Source of the DNA: Anaerolineae bacterium
GTDB taxonomy: Bacteria > Chloroflexota > Anaerolineae > Aggregatilineales > Phototrophicaceae
Direction of reading: 5' to 3'
NCBI GenBank assembly: GCA_017303635.1
Contig: JAFLCG010000001.1
Coordinates: forward strand, 248,001 to 312,000
Length of the DNA: 64,000 bases
The first letter of the stretch is position 1. Every line of letters starts with the position of its first letter. The notes beneath the pieces are model-generated. The model had not been told where the DNA came from. It saw only the letters and a program-made list of their open reading frames with translations, and did not search any database. This document shows, piece by piece, positions 15,053-24,082 of the stretch. The position numbers were made by a program, and so were the translations under genes.

Positions 15053-16153
15053 CTAATCGCCGCGGCGGCTGGCGGGATTGCCAAGCGTAATCGTGACCGG
15101 GCGGCACCAGGGCGCGTTGCAAGCCGGGGCATTGGGCACCGAGCCGACATCCGGCAGGCTGGCGAATTCGGCATCGGTTAGCGTCGTATCTTTGTAATCC
15201 AGGAATACTTCAAAGCCGTTGCCACGTACCAGCACCATGCGGGAGAAGGGGGCAAAGCTGCGGCCCAACGGCTGGATTGGTTCACCATCCGGCGCGGGGC
15301 CGACCATCTCGGTGCCATAGCGGTTGAGATAGGCGACGGCCAGGGTACTATCCACCCGGATGTTGCCGGGGATGGGGACAGCCTGTGCAACCGTGGTCAC
15401 GGGCGCGGCTGCAGAGATACTCAGAATGACGTTGCTATTCAGCAGGCTTTCTGCAGCAAAACGGGAGGCCTGGACTGAGGCGGCCCGGCAGTAGTCGAGT
15501 TCGCTTGGGGAGACATCCAGCGAAAAGACACCGCCGCGTTCCAGCACATAGACCAGTGCCTGGGTCGAACGGTCGCAGCGCAGCAGCGGATCGTCGCCCG
15601 TCCAACCCGGCGGGCGGACGTTCGGCACAATCAAGTTATCCGCCAGCAATTCGAGATCATGACGGATGTCCCGCGCGATGGAGAGTTCGGTGCCGGGAAT
15701 CGCGCCAAACCAACCGACCGGGCGCGTATCCAGGCCGAGGAGTTGGGCGGCCAGGAGTTCGAGATCGAGGCGGGCGAGCAGCATAAAGTCGCGTTCCAGC
15801 GGATTGGCATTGCCGCTCCAGCCCAGGGGTCGGTTGTTGCCCATCTGTTGGGCGGCCAGTAGATCGAGGTCGAGTCGGGCGGCAATCAGGACGCGGAGGG
15901 CGTCTGCCGGGAAAGGCGGGCCGGGTTGGGCAGTCGGCGGCGGAATCAGCGTGGGCGAAAAGACGGTCGCCGTTGCGGTTGGTTCCACCGTGGCCGCCAG
16001 GGGATCGAGCGTCGGGGTGACGGACAGGGGATCCGGCGTGACCACCGGGCTGACCGCCCCTTCTGGAGTCGGTGTGACATCCTGTGCGCCAAGTGACGCT
16101 GTAAATAGCAAGAACAGCACCAGAATCAGGGCTGAATAAATGGCCTTTGGCAC
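15053..16153 (-). CDS. Secreted protein with three RP-x-GW repeats, function unknown
   Basis: The start is a GTG at 16153 with AAGGAG seven bases upstream; 366 residues. A signal peptide (YSALILVLFLLFTASLGAQ) is followed by a Thr/Pro-rich linker. Three related repeats follow, each of the form R-hydrophobic-DL(D/E)LLA-x-RPxGWxG, about 40 residues apart (RPLGWSG, RPVGWFG, RPPGWTG). The C-terminal half has CDRSTQALVYVLERGGVF and a final Cys-containing CNAPWCRPVTI. I do not recognise a named family for the repeat. Extracytoplasmic location is clear from the signal peptide; a binding role is only a guess. Confidence 0.65.
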   Translation of the reverse strand: MPKAIYSALILVLFLLFTASLGAQDVTPTPEGAVSPVVTPDPLSVTPTLDPLAATVEPTATATVFSPTLIPPPTAQPGPPFPADALRVLIAARLDLDLLAAQQMGNNRPLGWSGNANPLERDFMLLARLDLELLAAQLLGLDTRPVGWFGAIPGTELSIARDIRHDLELLADNLIVPNVRPPGWTGDDPLLRCDRSTQALVYVLERGGVFSLDVSPSELDYCRAASVQASRFAAESLLNSNVILSISAAAPVTTVAQAVPIPGNIRVDSTLAVAYLNRYGTEMVGPAPDGEPIQPLGRSFAPFSRMVLVRGNGFEVFLDYKDTTLTDAEFASLPDVGSVPNAPACNAPWCRPVTITLGNPASRRGD

Positions 16154-16284
16154 GAGGATACTCCTTGCAGGCTCCAGAGGACTGAACCGAATACATGGAT
16201 TATATAGCAAGGTGTGCAACTCGGCGCGGGAAGAGAATGAATTGACCGCAGAGAGGCAGAGGAACGGAAAGGCAGAGTCACAAA

Positions 16285-16312
16285 GGAGCGGCCTGACTGG
16301 TCAGGCCGCTCC
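16285..16312 (-). terminator. Terminator of the amino-acid ABC operon
   Basis: A 13-bp perfect stem GGAGCGGCCTGAC/GTCAGGCCGCTCC with a 2-base centre, ten bases beyond the ATPase stop. Confidence 0.8.
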
Positions 16313-16322
16313 GAATAGAGGC

Positions 16323-17102
16323 TTACAGAATCTGGCTGAGGAAGAGCTTGGTGCGGGGATGCTGAGCGTTGTCGAAGAAGTTCTCCGGCGTGCCGCTTTC
16401 CACAATGCGCCCCTGATCGAAGAACAGGATGCGGTCGGCCACTTCACGGGCGAAACCCATTTCGTGGGTGACGACCAGCATGGTCATGCCGGAACGCGCC
16501 AGTTCCTTCATGACATCCAGCACTTCCTTAATCATTTCTGGGTCGAGCGCGGAGGTCGGTTCGTCGAACAGCATGATCTTGGGTTCCATCGCCAGGGCGC
16601 GGGCGATGGCGACACGCTGTTGCTGACCGCCGGATAGCTGACCGGGGTACTTCTTGGCCTGTTCCGGGATGCCGACACGCTGCAACAATTCTTTGGCTTT
16701 GGCTTCGGCCTTGTCCCGGGACCAGTTGCGGACTTTCATCGGGGCCAGGGTGATGTTGTCCTGTACGGTCATGTGGGGGAACAGGTTGAACTGCTGGAAG
16801 ACCATGCCGATCTCCCGACGGATGGCGGCGATGTTGCGGATGTCGTTGCCCATCTCGATCCCATCCACTACGATCTTGCCTTCCTGGTGTTCTTCTAGGC
16901 GGTTGATGCAGCGGATGAAGGTCGATTTGCCCGAACCGGAGGGGCCGATCACCACGACGACTTCTTGTGGTTGGACATTCACACTGACATCGCGTAGGAC
17001 ATGGAATTCGCCAAACCACTTGTTGACGTTCTCGCAGCGGATGATGGGATCGCCCTCCAGTGCATGGGAGACGCGTTTGGGTTTGAGTTCGGTTGTGGTC
17101 AT
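16323..17102 (-). CDS. Polar amino-acid ABC transporter ATP-binding protein (GlnQ/AapP type)
   Basis: A 259-residue ABC ATPase with every motif intact: Walker [11 protein letters not shown]-loop [11 protein letters not shown], signature LSGGQQQR, Walker [15 protein letters not shown] and switch [15 protein letters not shown]. The FNLFPHMTV and [11 protein letters not shown] segments are typical of the glutamine/general L-amino-acid subfamily. It would power the two permeases encoded just upstream (17250 and 19705) with binding proteins at 21614 and 22981. It is the last gene of the operon, set apart by 147 bases that hold an inverted repeat. Confidence 0.95.
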   Translation of the reverse strand: MTTTELKPKRVSHALEGDPIIRCENVNKWFGEFHVLRDVSVNVQPQEVVVVIGPSGSGKSTFIRCINRLEEHQEGKIVVDGIEMGNDIRNIAAIRREIGMVFQQFNLFPHMTVQDNITLAPMKVRNWSRDKAEAKAKELLQRVGIPEQAKKYPGQLSGGQQQRVAIARALAMEPKIMLFDEPTSALDPEMIKEVLDVMKELARSGMTMLVVTHEMGFAREVADRILFFDQGRIVESGTPENFFDNAQHPRTKLFLSQIL

Positions 17103-17123
17103 GAGTCAGTACCTTTTGGATGA

Positions 17124-17232
17124 GGGCTGATAGCTCATAGCGGATAGCGTATGGCTTTGGGCCCGGATTCAGTCCCTACATTCAGACAGTGCTTTGTAAA
17201 AGTTCTGGCTGTCAGCTACAAGCTATCAGCCC
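17124..17232. repeat. Inverted repeat in the permease-ATPase gap
   Basis: GGGCTGATAGCT at 17124-17135 is the exact complement of AGCTATCAGCCC at 17221-17232. The intervening 85 bases contain further variants of GCTATCAGC. It may process or stabilise the operon mRNA. Confidence 0.5.
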
Positions 17233-17249
17233 TCAGCTATCAACTAATC

Positions 17250-19700
17250 CTAAATCTTGCGCGACATTGCTGCCCCGGCGCCACTTTCTTCAATGCGGCG
17301 GCTGACAACAGCCATGATATAGCAGATGACAAAGTAGAAGATCACCACGAACAGGAACATCTCCCGGCGCAGGCCGAGGAACTCGGTTTGGGCGATGACG
17401 TTCTGCGCCATGCCCAGCACATCCAGCAGACCGACGATGGCGACCAGCGATGTATCTTTGAACATACCGACAAAGTTGCCCATCATCGGCGGGATGACCA
17501 AGCGCAGCGCTTGCGGCAGCGTGATGAACAGGGTGGTTTGTAAGCCACTCAAACCGACCGCTTTGGCAGCTTCTTCCTGACCGGGCGGAATGGCTTGCAG
17601 ACCGCCACGGATGACCTCAGCGTTATAAGCGGCGGTGAAGATCACCGTAGCAATCATGGCGCGGAACGGGCCGGGGAAATCTGCTAGTGACGGATCAATC
17701 AACGGGATGAGCAACTGCGCCATGAACAGCACCGTGATGAACGGTACGCCGCGCGCAATTTCGATGTAGAGGGTGCAGATGGTGCTGATGACGGGCGCTT
17801 TGCTGCGCCGCCCCAGCGCCAGCAGAATGCCGAGCGGCAGCGAGCCGATGATGCCGACGACGGTCAGCAGCATGGTCAGCAGGACACCACCCCAACGCCG
17901 AGTATCGGTCAAGGGGAGGGCGGCGGCCAGCACTTCCGCTAGCGGTTGGGCGGCCAGCATCGCCACACCGATCATGATGCCGCCGATGATGAGAAGGGTG
18001 ATATACGTGCGTGGACTGGTGCCTCGGGCCTGGCTGCGCCCGATCACAACGACCAGCGCTGTGACCAGCAAGAGTAACCCGGCGACGATGACTTGACCGA
18101 GTACAGGTGAGTCTGCTGGAACAGACGGCAGCACGAGACTGGCGATCAATCCCTGAATGGGATTAAGGCCGGGGCGGAGCAGCCCCAACAAGGCAACTCC
18201 TGCTGCCAGCGCGAACCCGATCCAGCCAGCCGGGCGGGGTAACTGTCCCCCGGCGAAAAAGGCGATCATCAACCAGGCGAGGGCAAAGGCGAACGCCAGA
18301 ATCTGTAATACCCCGCCCTGACTAAAGCCCCACACACCAATGAAGATGGCGATGAACAGGATACCCATCGACCACGACGCGGTGCGGGTTGAAGTCACCC
18401 GCGGGCGATCTGCTGGGGAGAAGCGGCTATCGAGCAACCGACCGGCCAGATAGCCGATGGTGGTCGCAATGAAGGTGACCAGGAAGAATACATTGATCTG
18501 ATTGAGGAAGGGGGCTACGTACAGGCGCAGGTAATCCGGGAAGGTGCCGTTGCCGCGATACTGGTTTTGAGTGACCACGGCGAAAGGTAATTCTCGGCCA
18601 TCCTCACCGGCAGGTCGATCAGCTTCCAGCAGATAGCCATCGGTCATCCGCACGTATTGCGAGATGCTCCCGGCTGCCGGAGAGCCATCTGATCCGCCGC
18701 GGGTGATCGTGCGTTCAAGGATAGGGTAAATGCCGCGCACTTCCAAAATGGAGACGGCATCATTTTCCTCTTTGGTTTTACTGAGGATGTACCAGCCATC
18801 GGCTGGCAAAGTCACCTCCAGCGGCGAAGTGCTGCTGTCCAACGTGGCGCTTCCGATGGTTTCCCCGGTGGCACCATTGATGATCGCGACTTCAACCGCT
18901 TCCTGATTCAAGCGCAGGGTTTCGACGGCGGGTTCAGGGACGGTGATGCGTCCCAGTTCGGTTTCGAGGCGGGCGCGCTGCCCATCGGTCAGGCTGATAC
19001 TCTCCAGGCGGGCGGTCAGGTCAGCCACCTGTGCCTGAGCACTCAACCGATTGACTGCCAGATTCAGGACGGCAGCAGCCGCCGGATCGGCAAAGCTGTG
19101 TAATTCGGTCAGCGCCTCGTCGGATTCAGCGTAGCGGGTTGCCAACTGGATGCTGACGGTTTCTCCGGTGCGGCCAAGGAAAGTGACTTCTGAAATAGGC
19201 ATCGGGCCGTCTGCGGCGCCGATGTTGATGCTGCCGGCTGCACCATACCAGGGCGGTAAAGCGATGGCTGTGGTAATGACGGCGGGCAAGATGAACAGCA
19301 GCGCGATCACCACGGCGCTGGTCAGGAATTGCCATTGGCGCACCCGCGCCCAGGCTGCCAGCGCCAGACCGATCACGAACGCAGAGAGGATCACCAGAAT
19401 GGTGACACGCCACTCGGCTTCTGGCTCGTAGCGACCGAGCATGATCAGGCGCAGGTTAAAGGTGACGGCGTACCAGTTGGCCTGAGCAATCGTCCAGCCA
19501 ATCAGGCCGATGACCGAGACCACCACGATAATGCCAACCACAATGGTGAGCAGGGCATCGCCGATGGTATTAAACAGATTATTCTTGATCCAGGCCAACG
19601 GCCCGACCAGGAGAATCGGTGGCTGGCGCGGCGGGCTTTCGACTTCATTGACAAAGGTACCGCGCAGACCGCCAGGGCGTTGATCGCTGAGAGTCGCCAT
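17250..19700 (-). CDS. Large amino-acid ABC transporter permease (AapM-like, with extra domains)
   Basis: An 816-residue membrane protein. The C-terminal 220 residues are a classical HisM/GlnP-type permease domain with TLYIEIARGVPFITVLF and the coupling-loop sequence AAKAVGLSGLQTTLFITLPQALR (EAA motif). The N-terminal 600 residues are far longer than in usual AapM (about 380). They contain early membrane helices, an extracytoplasmic domain of about 220 residues (roughly 165-390, with a coiled LTARLESISLTDGQ stretch and beta-rich part), then a second set of helices. It partners with the 19705 permease, four bases upstream in the operon. The inserted domain could touch the binding protein; that is inference. 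Confidence 0.85.
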   Translation of the reverse strand: MATLSDQRPGGLRGTFVNEVESPPRQPPILLVGPLAWIKNNLFNTIGDALLTIVVGIIVVVSVIGLIGWTIAQANWYAVTFNLRLIMLGRYEPEAEWRVTILVILSAFVIGLALAAWARVRQWQFLTSAVVIALLFILPAVITTAIALPPWYGAAGSINIGAADGPMPISEVTFLGRTGETVSIQLATRYAESDEALTELHSFADPAAAAVLNLAVNRLSAQAQVADLTARLESISLTDGQRARLETELGRITVPEPAVETLRLNQEAVEVAIINGATGETIGSATLDSSTSPLEVTLPADGWYILSKTKEENDAVSILEVRGIYPILERTITRGGSDGSPAAGSISQYVRMTDGYLLEADRPAGEDGRELPFAVVTQNQYRGNGTFPDYLRLYVAPFLNQINVFFLVTFIATTIGYLAGRLLDSRFSPADRPRVTSTRTASWSMGILFIAIFIGVWGFSQGGVLQILAFAFALAWLMIAFFAGGQLPRPAGWIGFALAAGVALLGLLRPGLNPIQGLIASLVLPSVPADSPVLGQVIVAGLLLLVTALVVVIGRSQARGTSPRTYITLLIIGGIMIGVAMLAAQPLAEVLAAALPLTDTRRWGGVLLTMLLTVVGIIGSLPLGILLALGRRSKAPVISTICTLYIEIARGVPFITVLFMAQLLIPLIDPSLADFPGPFRAMIATVIFTAAYNAEVIRGGLQAIPPGQEEAAKAVGLSGLQTTLFITLPQALRLVIPPMMGNFVGMFKDTSLVAIVGLLDVLGMAQNVIAQTEFLGLRREMFLFVVIFYFVICYIMAVVSRRIEESGAGAAMSRKI

Positions 19701-19704
19701 GCAC

Positions 19705-21435
19705 TTACCTCGTCACTAGCTGGAAGCGCCGATTGGCGATATTGGTGAAAATCGAGATGATGATGCTCATGGTCAGGTAAGTCAACATAATCATGGTGAT
19801 GCCCGTCACCGATTGACCGGATTGGTTCATGATAGTCTGGGTAACCATGACAATATCGGCATAGGCGACCGCAATCGCCAGGCTGGAGTTCTTCGCCAGA
19901 TTCAGATATTGGCTGGCGAGCGGCGGAATGATGACGCGCATGGCTTGCGGCAGGATGACCATTCGCAGCGTTTGAGCGGTGCTGAACCCCAATGCTCGCG
20001 AGGCTTCGATTTGCCCTTTGGGCACTGCCAGAATACCCGCCCGGACAATTTCTGCGACAAAGGCGGATGTATAAATCACCAGGCCGAACAGCAGCGCCAC
20101 ATACTCTGGCGAAATCGATGACCCACGGGTGTAGTTGCCGGTTGGCAGCCCAGTGGAATTATTCAGACGCGGTACAGGCGGCAAATACAGGATCGGCTGG
20201 GACGCGTACAGGATTTCATCCTGCGTGGTGAGCAGACCTGCCGTTCGCGCATCCGCTAGGGTCATGAAGGTGGTGGTGCCTTCCTGCGTGACCGGAATGG
20301 TCGGCGGAGTAGGCTCCAGGCTGACGGCGGTCCAACCGATTAAGGTGAAAACCACAATGGCGATGACACCATAGAGCAGACGTGGATAAGGCCTGCCGGT
20401 TTGTTCGATCAGCCGTCCGAAGTAGATCCACAGGATGAGCGCCAATGCGACCCCGACCGCGACAAAGGCTAACCAATCGCCAAAGCGGGCGGTAGCATAA
20501 ACCTCTGGCAGGACGATGCCGCGCCGTCCAATATAGATTGAGGGATAGAGTTCAAAAGGGATACCATCACGGGGCAGTACGGCAAAGATGAGCAGCAAGC
20601 CACCGGCAAGCTGACCGACAGTCAGACCAATCGCTCGCCAGCGCAACTGCTCGTTTCCGCGCAGCTGATTAGTCGCCACTACAATGAGGGCGAGGCTAAC
20701 GACGATATAGACCAACAAAGGAACGCCATCCACGCCGACCTGACCATACATCGTCGGGAAGAGCAGCATGCCGATTTCGAAGGCCAGCACTGCACCGAGT
20801 ATTGCCATCAACCAGAATAGGCGACCGGGGGTGCCCGGTTTACGCTGCCGTAAATGTCCGAACCAGAGGAAAGCCGCCAGTCCGAGGTAGATCAACCAGC
20901 GGATGGCGATGAAGTAGCGTCCTTCGGGCAGTAACGTCAGGGGTGTACGAGCATCGGGCAGGGAAGCTACGACCACCGTATACCAGAAGATCAGTTGCAA
21001 CAGGATCGGTGTATTGCGGAGCAATTCCACAATGCCGCGCGTTACATTTCGCAGTAACCAGTTGCTGCTGAGCAGGAAGATGCCGCCCAGGATACCGATG
21101 ATGGTGGTCAGCACCAGGCCAATGACGACAATCCGCAGGGTATTGATGAGACCCACCGTGAAGGCATCCCCGTAGCTGCTGGCAGAGGAATACCATTCGG
21201 GGCGCTCGCCAATATCAAACCCGGCGCGGTTGGTGAGAAAGTTCAGGTTAGGGGTGAGGTTCTTCTCGCTGAGGTTGAAGAGGATGGAGCCCCACAACTG
21301 CGAGATGGCAAAGACGAGGATCACCGCAAATAGAATTTGCCCGACGACCGAGAGCACCCGCGAATCGCGCAAGATGGCGGGTATGGGCAGTGGGATGGAG
21401 GAAGTGCCTCCAGGAGCATTGGGAATAGCGGCCAT
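19705..21435 (-). CDS. Large amino-acid ABC transporter permease (AapQ-like)
   Basis: A 576-residue permease. The N-terminal part carries an AapQ-type start with LNFLTNRAGFDIGE and TVGLINTLRIVVIGLVLTTIIGI, then GIVELLRNTPILLQLIFWY. The C-terminal part carries the rest of the permease domain, FVAEIVRAGILAVPKGQIEASRALGFSTAQTLRMVILPQAMR (EAA loop). Between them lie about 200 extra residues with several hydrophobic helices. AapQ proteins normally carry a shorter insertion, so this is an expanded version. It forms the heterodimeric channel with the 17250 permease. Confidence 0.88.
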   Translation of the reverse strand: MAAIPNAPGGTSSIPLPIPAILRDSRVLSVVGQILFAVILVFAISQLWGSILFNLSEKNLTPNLNFLTNRAGFDIGERPEWYSSASSYGDAFTVGLINTLRIVVIGLVLTTIIGILGGIFLLSSNWLLRNVTRGIVELLRNTPILLQLIFWYTVVVASLPDARTPLTLLPEGRYFIAIRWLIYLGLAAFLWFGHLRQRKPGTPGRLFWLMAILGAVLAFEIGMLLFPTMYGQVGVDGVPLLVYIVVSLALIVVATNQLRGNEQLRWRAIGLTVGQLAGGLLLIFAVLPRDGIPFELYPSIYIGRRGIVLPEVYATARFGDWLAFVAVGVALALILWIYFGRLIEQTGRPYPRLLYGVIAIVVFTLIGWTAVSLEPTPPTIPVTQEGTTTFMTLADARTAGLLTTQDEILYASQPILYLPPVPRLNNSTGLPTGNYTRGSSISPEYVALLFGLVIYTSAFVAEIVRAGILAVPKGQIEASRALGFSTAQTLRMVILPQAMRVIIPPLASQYLNLAKNSSLAIAVAYADIVMVTQTIMNQSGQSVTGITMIMLTYLTMSIIISIFTNIANRRFQLVTR

Positions 21436-21550
21436 AGGTGGTTGGCTTATTTTCAGATTACAGGTTTCAAGTTTCTGGTTTCAGGTGCTAAAAATCTTTT
21501 TGCTGAAATAAAGGATGACAGTTTTACGACAAGTATCTTTATATGACACA

Positions 21551-21574
21551 GGGGCGATCCAATCGGATCGCCCC
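21551..21574 (-). other. Intercistronic hairpin between binding protein and permease genes
   Basis: A perfect 10-bp stem, GGGGCGATCC/GGATCGCCCC, with a 4-base loop and no T-run lies 40 bases after the binding-protein stop. Such hairpins often protect upstream mRNA and give more binding protein than permease. Confidence 0.6.
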
Positions 21575-21613
21575 TATTCCCTTCACGAACCCTCAGAGAG
21601 GGTTAGGAAGGAT

Positions 21614-22660
21614 TTACCGGAACGGCGGGGAGTACATCAGGCCGCCGCGAGTCCACAGGTCATTGATGCCGCGCCCCAGGTTGAAGGGGGTGTCCGGGCC
21701 GAGGTTACGGTCGAAGATTTCGCCGTAGTTGCCGACCTGACGAATGACAGCCACCATGAAGTCGTTGGGGATGCCATACAGCGAACCGATGGCATTGTCG
21801 CCCTGGCCGAGGAAGCGCTGGATTTCCGGCACTTCGCTGGTCAGGAATTCATCCACATTGGCGCTGGTGATGCCATATTCTTCCGCCTGGATGGTGCCGA
21901 AGACGACCCACTTGATGATGTCCGCCCACTGGGCATCCGATTGCGGGCTGAGGGGGCCGAGCGGCTCCTTGCTCATGGTCACATCGAGGATGCTGTACAG
22001 GCTGGGGTCTTCGCTGCTGCCCTTGTAGGCAATCAGACCGGACTTGTCGGTGGTGAAGCCATCGCAACGACCGGCGACGAAGGCTTCCCAGGTGGCGGCG
22101 GCTTCAGCGAAGACGCTGGGGGTGTAGGTCACACCGGCCAGGGACATCTGGTCAGCCAGGTTGAGTTCAGTGGTGGTGCCGCTCTGGACGCAGACGCTCA
22201 GGCCGTCCATATCCGCCAGGGAGGTGATGCCGCTGTCGGCGCGAACCATCATGCCCTGACCATCATAGAAGGTGGTGGGGGCGAAAGCTGCACCCCAGAC
22301 CGCATCGCGGCTGAGAGTCCAGGTGGTGTTCCGGCTCATCATATCAACTTCTTCAGCCTGGATGGCAGCCTGGCGCTCACCGGCTTCCAGCGGGCGGAAG
22401 CTGACGGCGCTGGCATCACCGAGGACGGCGGCAGCGACGGCACGGCAGAAGTCGACATCGAAGCCTTCCCATTCACCGGCGTCATTGACCACGGCGAAAC
22501 CGGCCAGACCAGCCTTGTTCGCACCGCAGATGACTTCGCCGCGCTCGATTACGCGCTGGGTGATAGGACCAAGCTGTACCGCATCCTGTGCGGTGGTCAG
22601 GCTGAAGACCGCCAGCAGGGAGGCGACCAACACACCTAACAAAACTATACGCTTCACCAT
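21614..22660 (-). CDS. Amino-acid ABC transporter substrate-binding protein (AapJ-like), first copy
   Basis: The start at 22660 follows AAGGAG by eight bases; 348 residues. A signal peptide (VLLGVLVASLLAVFSLTTAQ) precedes a type II periplasmic-binding fold (SBP_bac_3): RGEVICGANKAGLAGFAVV, EWEGFDVDFCRAVAAAVLGD, then RNTTWTLSRD, which is diagnostic of AapJ/BztA general L-amino-acid binders, and GDGQ-like ligand strands. The C-terminal RQVGNYGEIFDRNLG is also AapJ-like. It likely captures several polar L-amino acids. There is no lipobox Cys, so retention near the single membrane would need another means. Confidence 0.92.
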   Translation of the reverse strand: MVKRIVLLGVLVASLLAVFSLTTAQDAVQLGPITQRVIERGEVICGANKAGLAGFAVVNDAGEWEGFDVDFCRAVAAAVLGDASAVSFRPLEAGERQAAIQAEEVDMMSRNTTWTLSRDAVWGAAFAPTTFYDGQGMMVRADSGITSLADMDGLSVCVQSGTTTELNLADQMSLAGVTYTPSVFAEAAATWEAFVAGRCDGFTTDKSGLIAYKGSSEDPSLYSILDVTMSKEPLGPLSPQSDAQWADIIKWVVFGTIQAEEYGITSANVDEFLTSEVPEIQRFLGQGDNAIGSLYGIPNDFMVAVIRQVGNYGEIFDRNLGPDTPFNLGRGINDLWTRGGLMYSPPFR

Positions 22661-22776
22661 TCGTAAGCTCCTTGCTCCATAACCAAAACTGACTTCCCAA
22701 TACATAGGCCGTGCTCCAGGATCGACTATCACTGGACTTAATTGGCACTTGATCTGGATCACGGTTGTAGTGGGAA

Positions 22777-22805
22777 ACTTTAACGCGAGATGCTTTAACT
22801 GTCAA
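22777..22805 (-). promoter_or_regulatory. Strong promoter of the amino-acid ABC operon
   Basis: On the minus strand a consensus TTGACA is followed by 17 bases and TAAAGT. Two TTAAAG repeats overlap the spacer and -10 and could be a regulator site. It drives the 22660 gene across a leader of about 115 bases. Confidence 0.75.
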
Positions 22806-22929
22806 AATTGTTACGGTAGCTAAACATGAGTGAATGGTGAAAAATACGAGGTCAATACAAGATTGCGAGGTGAGTTTCGGTGCAATCTGGACAAGGAATT
22901 AGTGGGAGAGGGTCTCAGGGTCAGGTTGC

Positions 22930-22958
22930 ATAGAGGGTACACGAGCGGCACCCTCTAT
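22930..22958 (-). terminator. Terminator of the second binding-protein gene
   Basis: ATAGAGGGT pairs with ACCCTCTAT across an 11-base loop, 22 bases after the stop at 22981. Confidence 0.65.
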
Positions 22959-22980
22959 CATCGTGACTGCGTCAGAAGGA

Positions 22981-24063
22981 CTAGCGCCAGGCGGGTACGA
23001 AGAATAAACCGCCGTCTTTAGCCAGCGCATTGAGGCTGCGCGGAATGGGTAGATCTCCCGTTTCGCCGAGGTAACGAGCATAGATTTCCCCGTAATTGCC
23101 GACATCGCGGAGGATGGTTGGCATAAAACTGCTCGGTAGCGCTAACCATTCTGGGGTAAAGGTGAGGAATTGGCTCACTGACGGCCCCACGCGAGCGCGA
23201 TAGGCAGTTTCATCTTCAGTATCCCGCCGCACCAGGGTAGAGACGGTTTCGCTGCTCACGCCCAGATCTTCAGCCCGGATCAAGCCCAGGAAAATCCACT
23301 CAACGATGCCTACCCATTGTTCATCGGCGTACCGCAGGAGCGGGGCAAACGGAGCCTGGTTATACATCAGACGGGGTTCTGACCAGACATTGAACGAAGC
23401 GGCATCGGTGGAACCGCGCCGGACTTGCTCCAACTCAATGCGGTCACCCGCCATGGCGTCACACTGACCGGAAAAGAACGCTCCTGAGACATCCCGCAGA
23501 TTGCCCATCGGCATGGCTTCAAAGGCGATAGCGCGCTTATTCATCTCTTCCAGCAGCGATTCTTCTGTGACGGAGCCGGCCACATAACAGATGGTGGCAT
23601 CTGCCAGATTCGGCCAGTCGATCAGTCCGCTGGTATTTTCAACCATCAGGCTGTGCCCGTTGTAAAAAGTTACCGGGCCAAAGGCCAGGCCGGTGCCTTC
23701 CAGCGAAAGGCTGACCGGATAGTTCTGCAGCAGGACGTCCAGTGTGCCATCCCGCAGGTCATCCAATCCGCTGTCATCGACGTAGGGGATGATGTTGACC
23801 GCGCTGGAATCCCCGAAGATGGCAGCCGCCAGCGCCCGGCACAGGTCCACATCCATCCCTCGCACGACACCGGTGTTGGGATCGAGGAAGCCAAAACCAG
23901 GCAGATTCTGATTCAGACCACAGGTGACTTCCCCTTTGGCCAGGATACCGCTCAGGGTTGGCCCCGGTCCAGTGGGTGTGGCCTGCCCGACAACTGTGAG
24001 TGGGGCAAGCAGGGTCAGCAACAACAGCAGGGGGAAGTAACGAAGTAGTCGATTCGTCATCAT
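22981..24063 (-). CDS. Amino-acid ABC transporter substrate-binding protein, second divergent copy
   Basis: About 360 residues from an ATG at 24063 (AAGGA 11 bases upstream; the next ATG at 24060 is an alternative). A signal peptide (RYFPLLLLLTLLAPLTVVGQ) is followed by an SBP_bac_3 fold parallel to the neighbour: GEVTCGLNQNLPGFGFL, GMDVDLCRALAAAIFGD, and the C-terminal DVGNYGEIYARYLGE. The diagnostic RNTTWT of the first copy is replaced by QNYPVSLSLEG, so ligand choice has probably changed. It looks like an old duplication serving the same permeases. It lies downstream of the SelW-like gene by 19 bases and may be co-transcribed with it. Confidence 0.88.
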   Translation of the reverse strand: MMTNRLLRYFPLLLLLTLLAPLTVVGQATPTGPGPTLSGILAKGEVTCGLNQNLPGFGFLDPNTGVVRGMDVDLCRALAAAIFGDSSAVNIIPYVDDSGLDDLRDGTLDVLLQNYPVSLSLEGTGLAFGPVTFYNGHSLMVENTSGLIDWPNLADATICYVAGSVTEESLLEEMNKRAIAFEAMPMGNLRDVSGAFFSGQCDAMAGDRIELEQVRRGSTDAASFNVWSEPRLMYNQAPFAPLLRYADEQWVGIVEWIFLGLIRAEDLGVSSETVSTLVRRDTEDETAYRARVGPSVSQFLTFTPEWLALPSSFMPTILRDVGNYGEIYARYLGETGDLPIPRSLNALAKDGGLFFVPAWR

Positions 24064-24082
24064 CAAGTCCGTATTCCTTCGA

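Larger units (their letters stand above)
22661..22980. other. Intergenic region between the two binding-protein genes
   Basis: This 320-base gap holds no gene. It contains the strong promoter at 22777-22805 serving the first binding protein and a hairpin at 22930-22958 that closes the second binding-protein transcript. Confidence 0.7.

Noticed and set aside
17103..17249. Possible small gene in the permease-ATPase gap
   Set aside because: The stretch is composed of repeated GCTATCAGC-like words and an inverted repeat, with no start and ribosome site.
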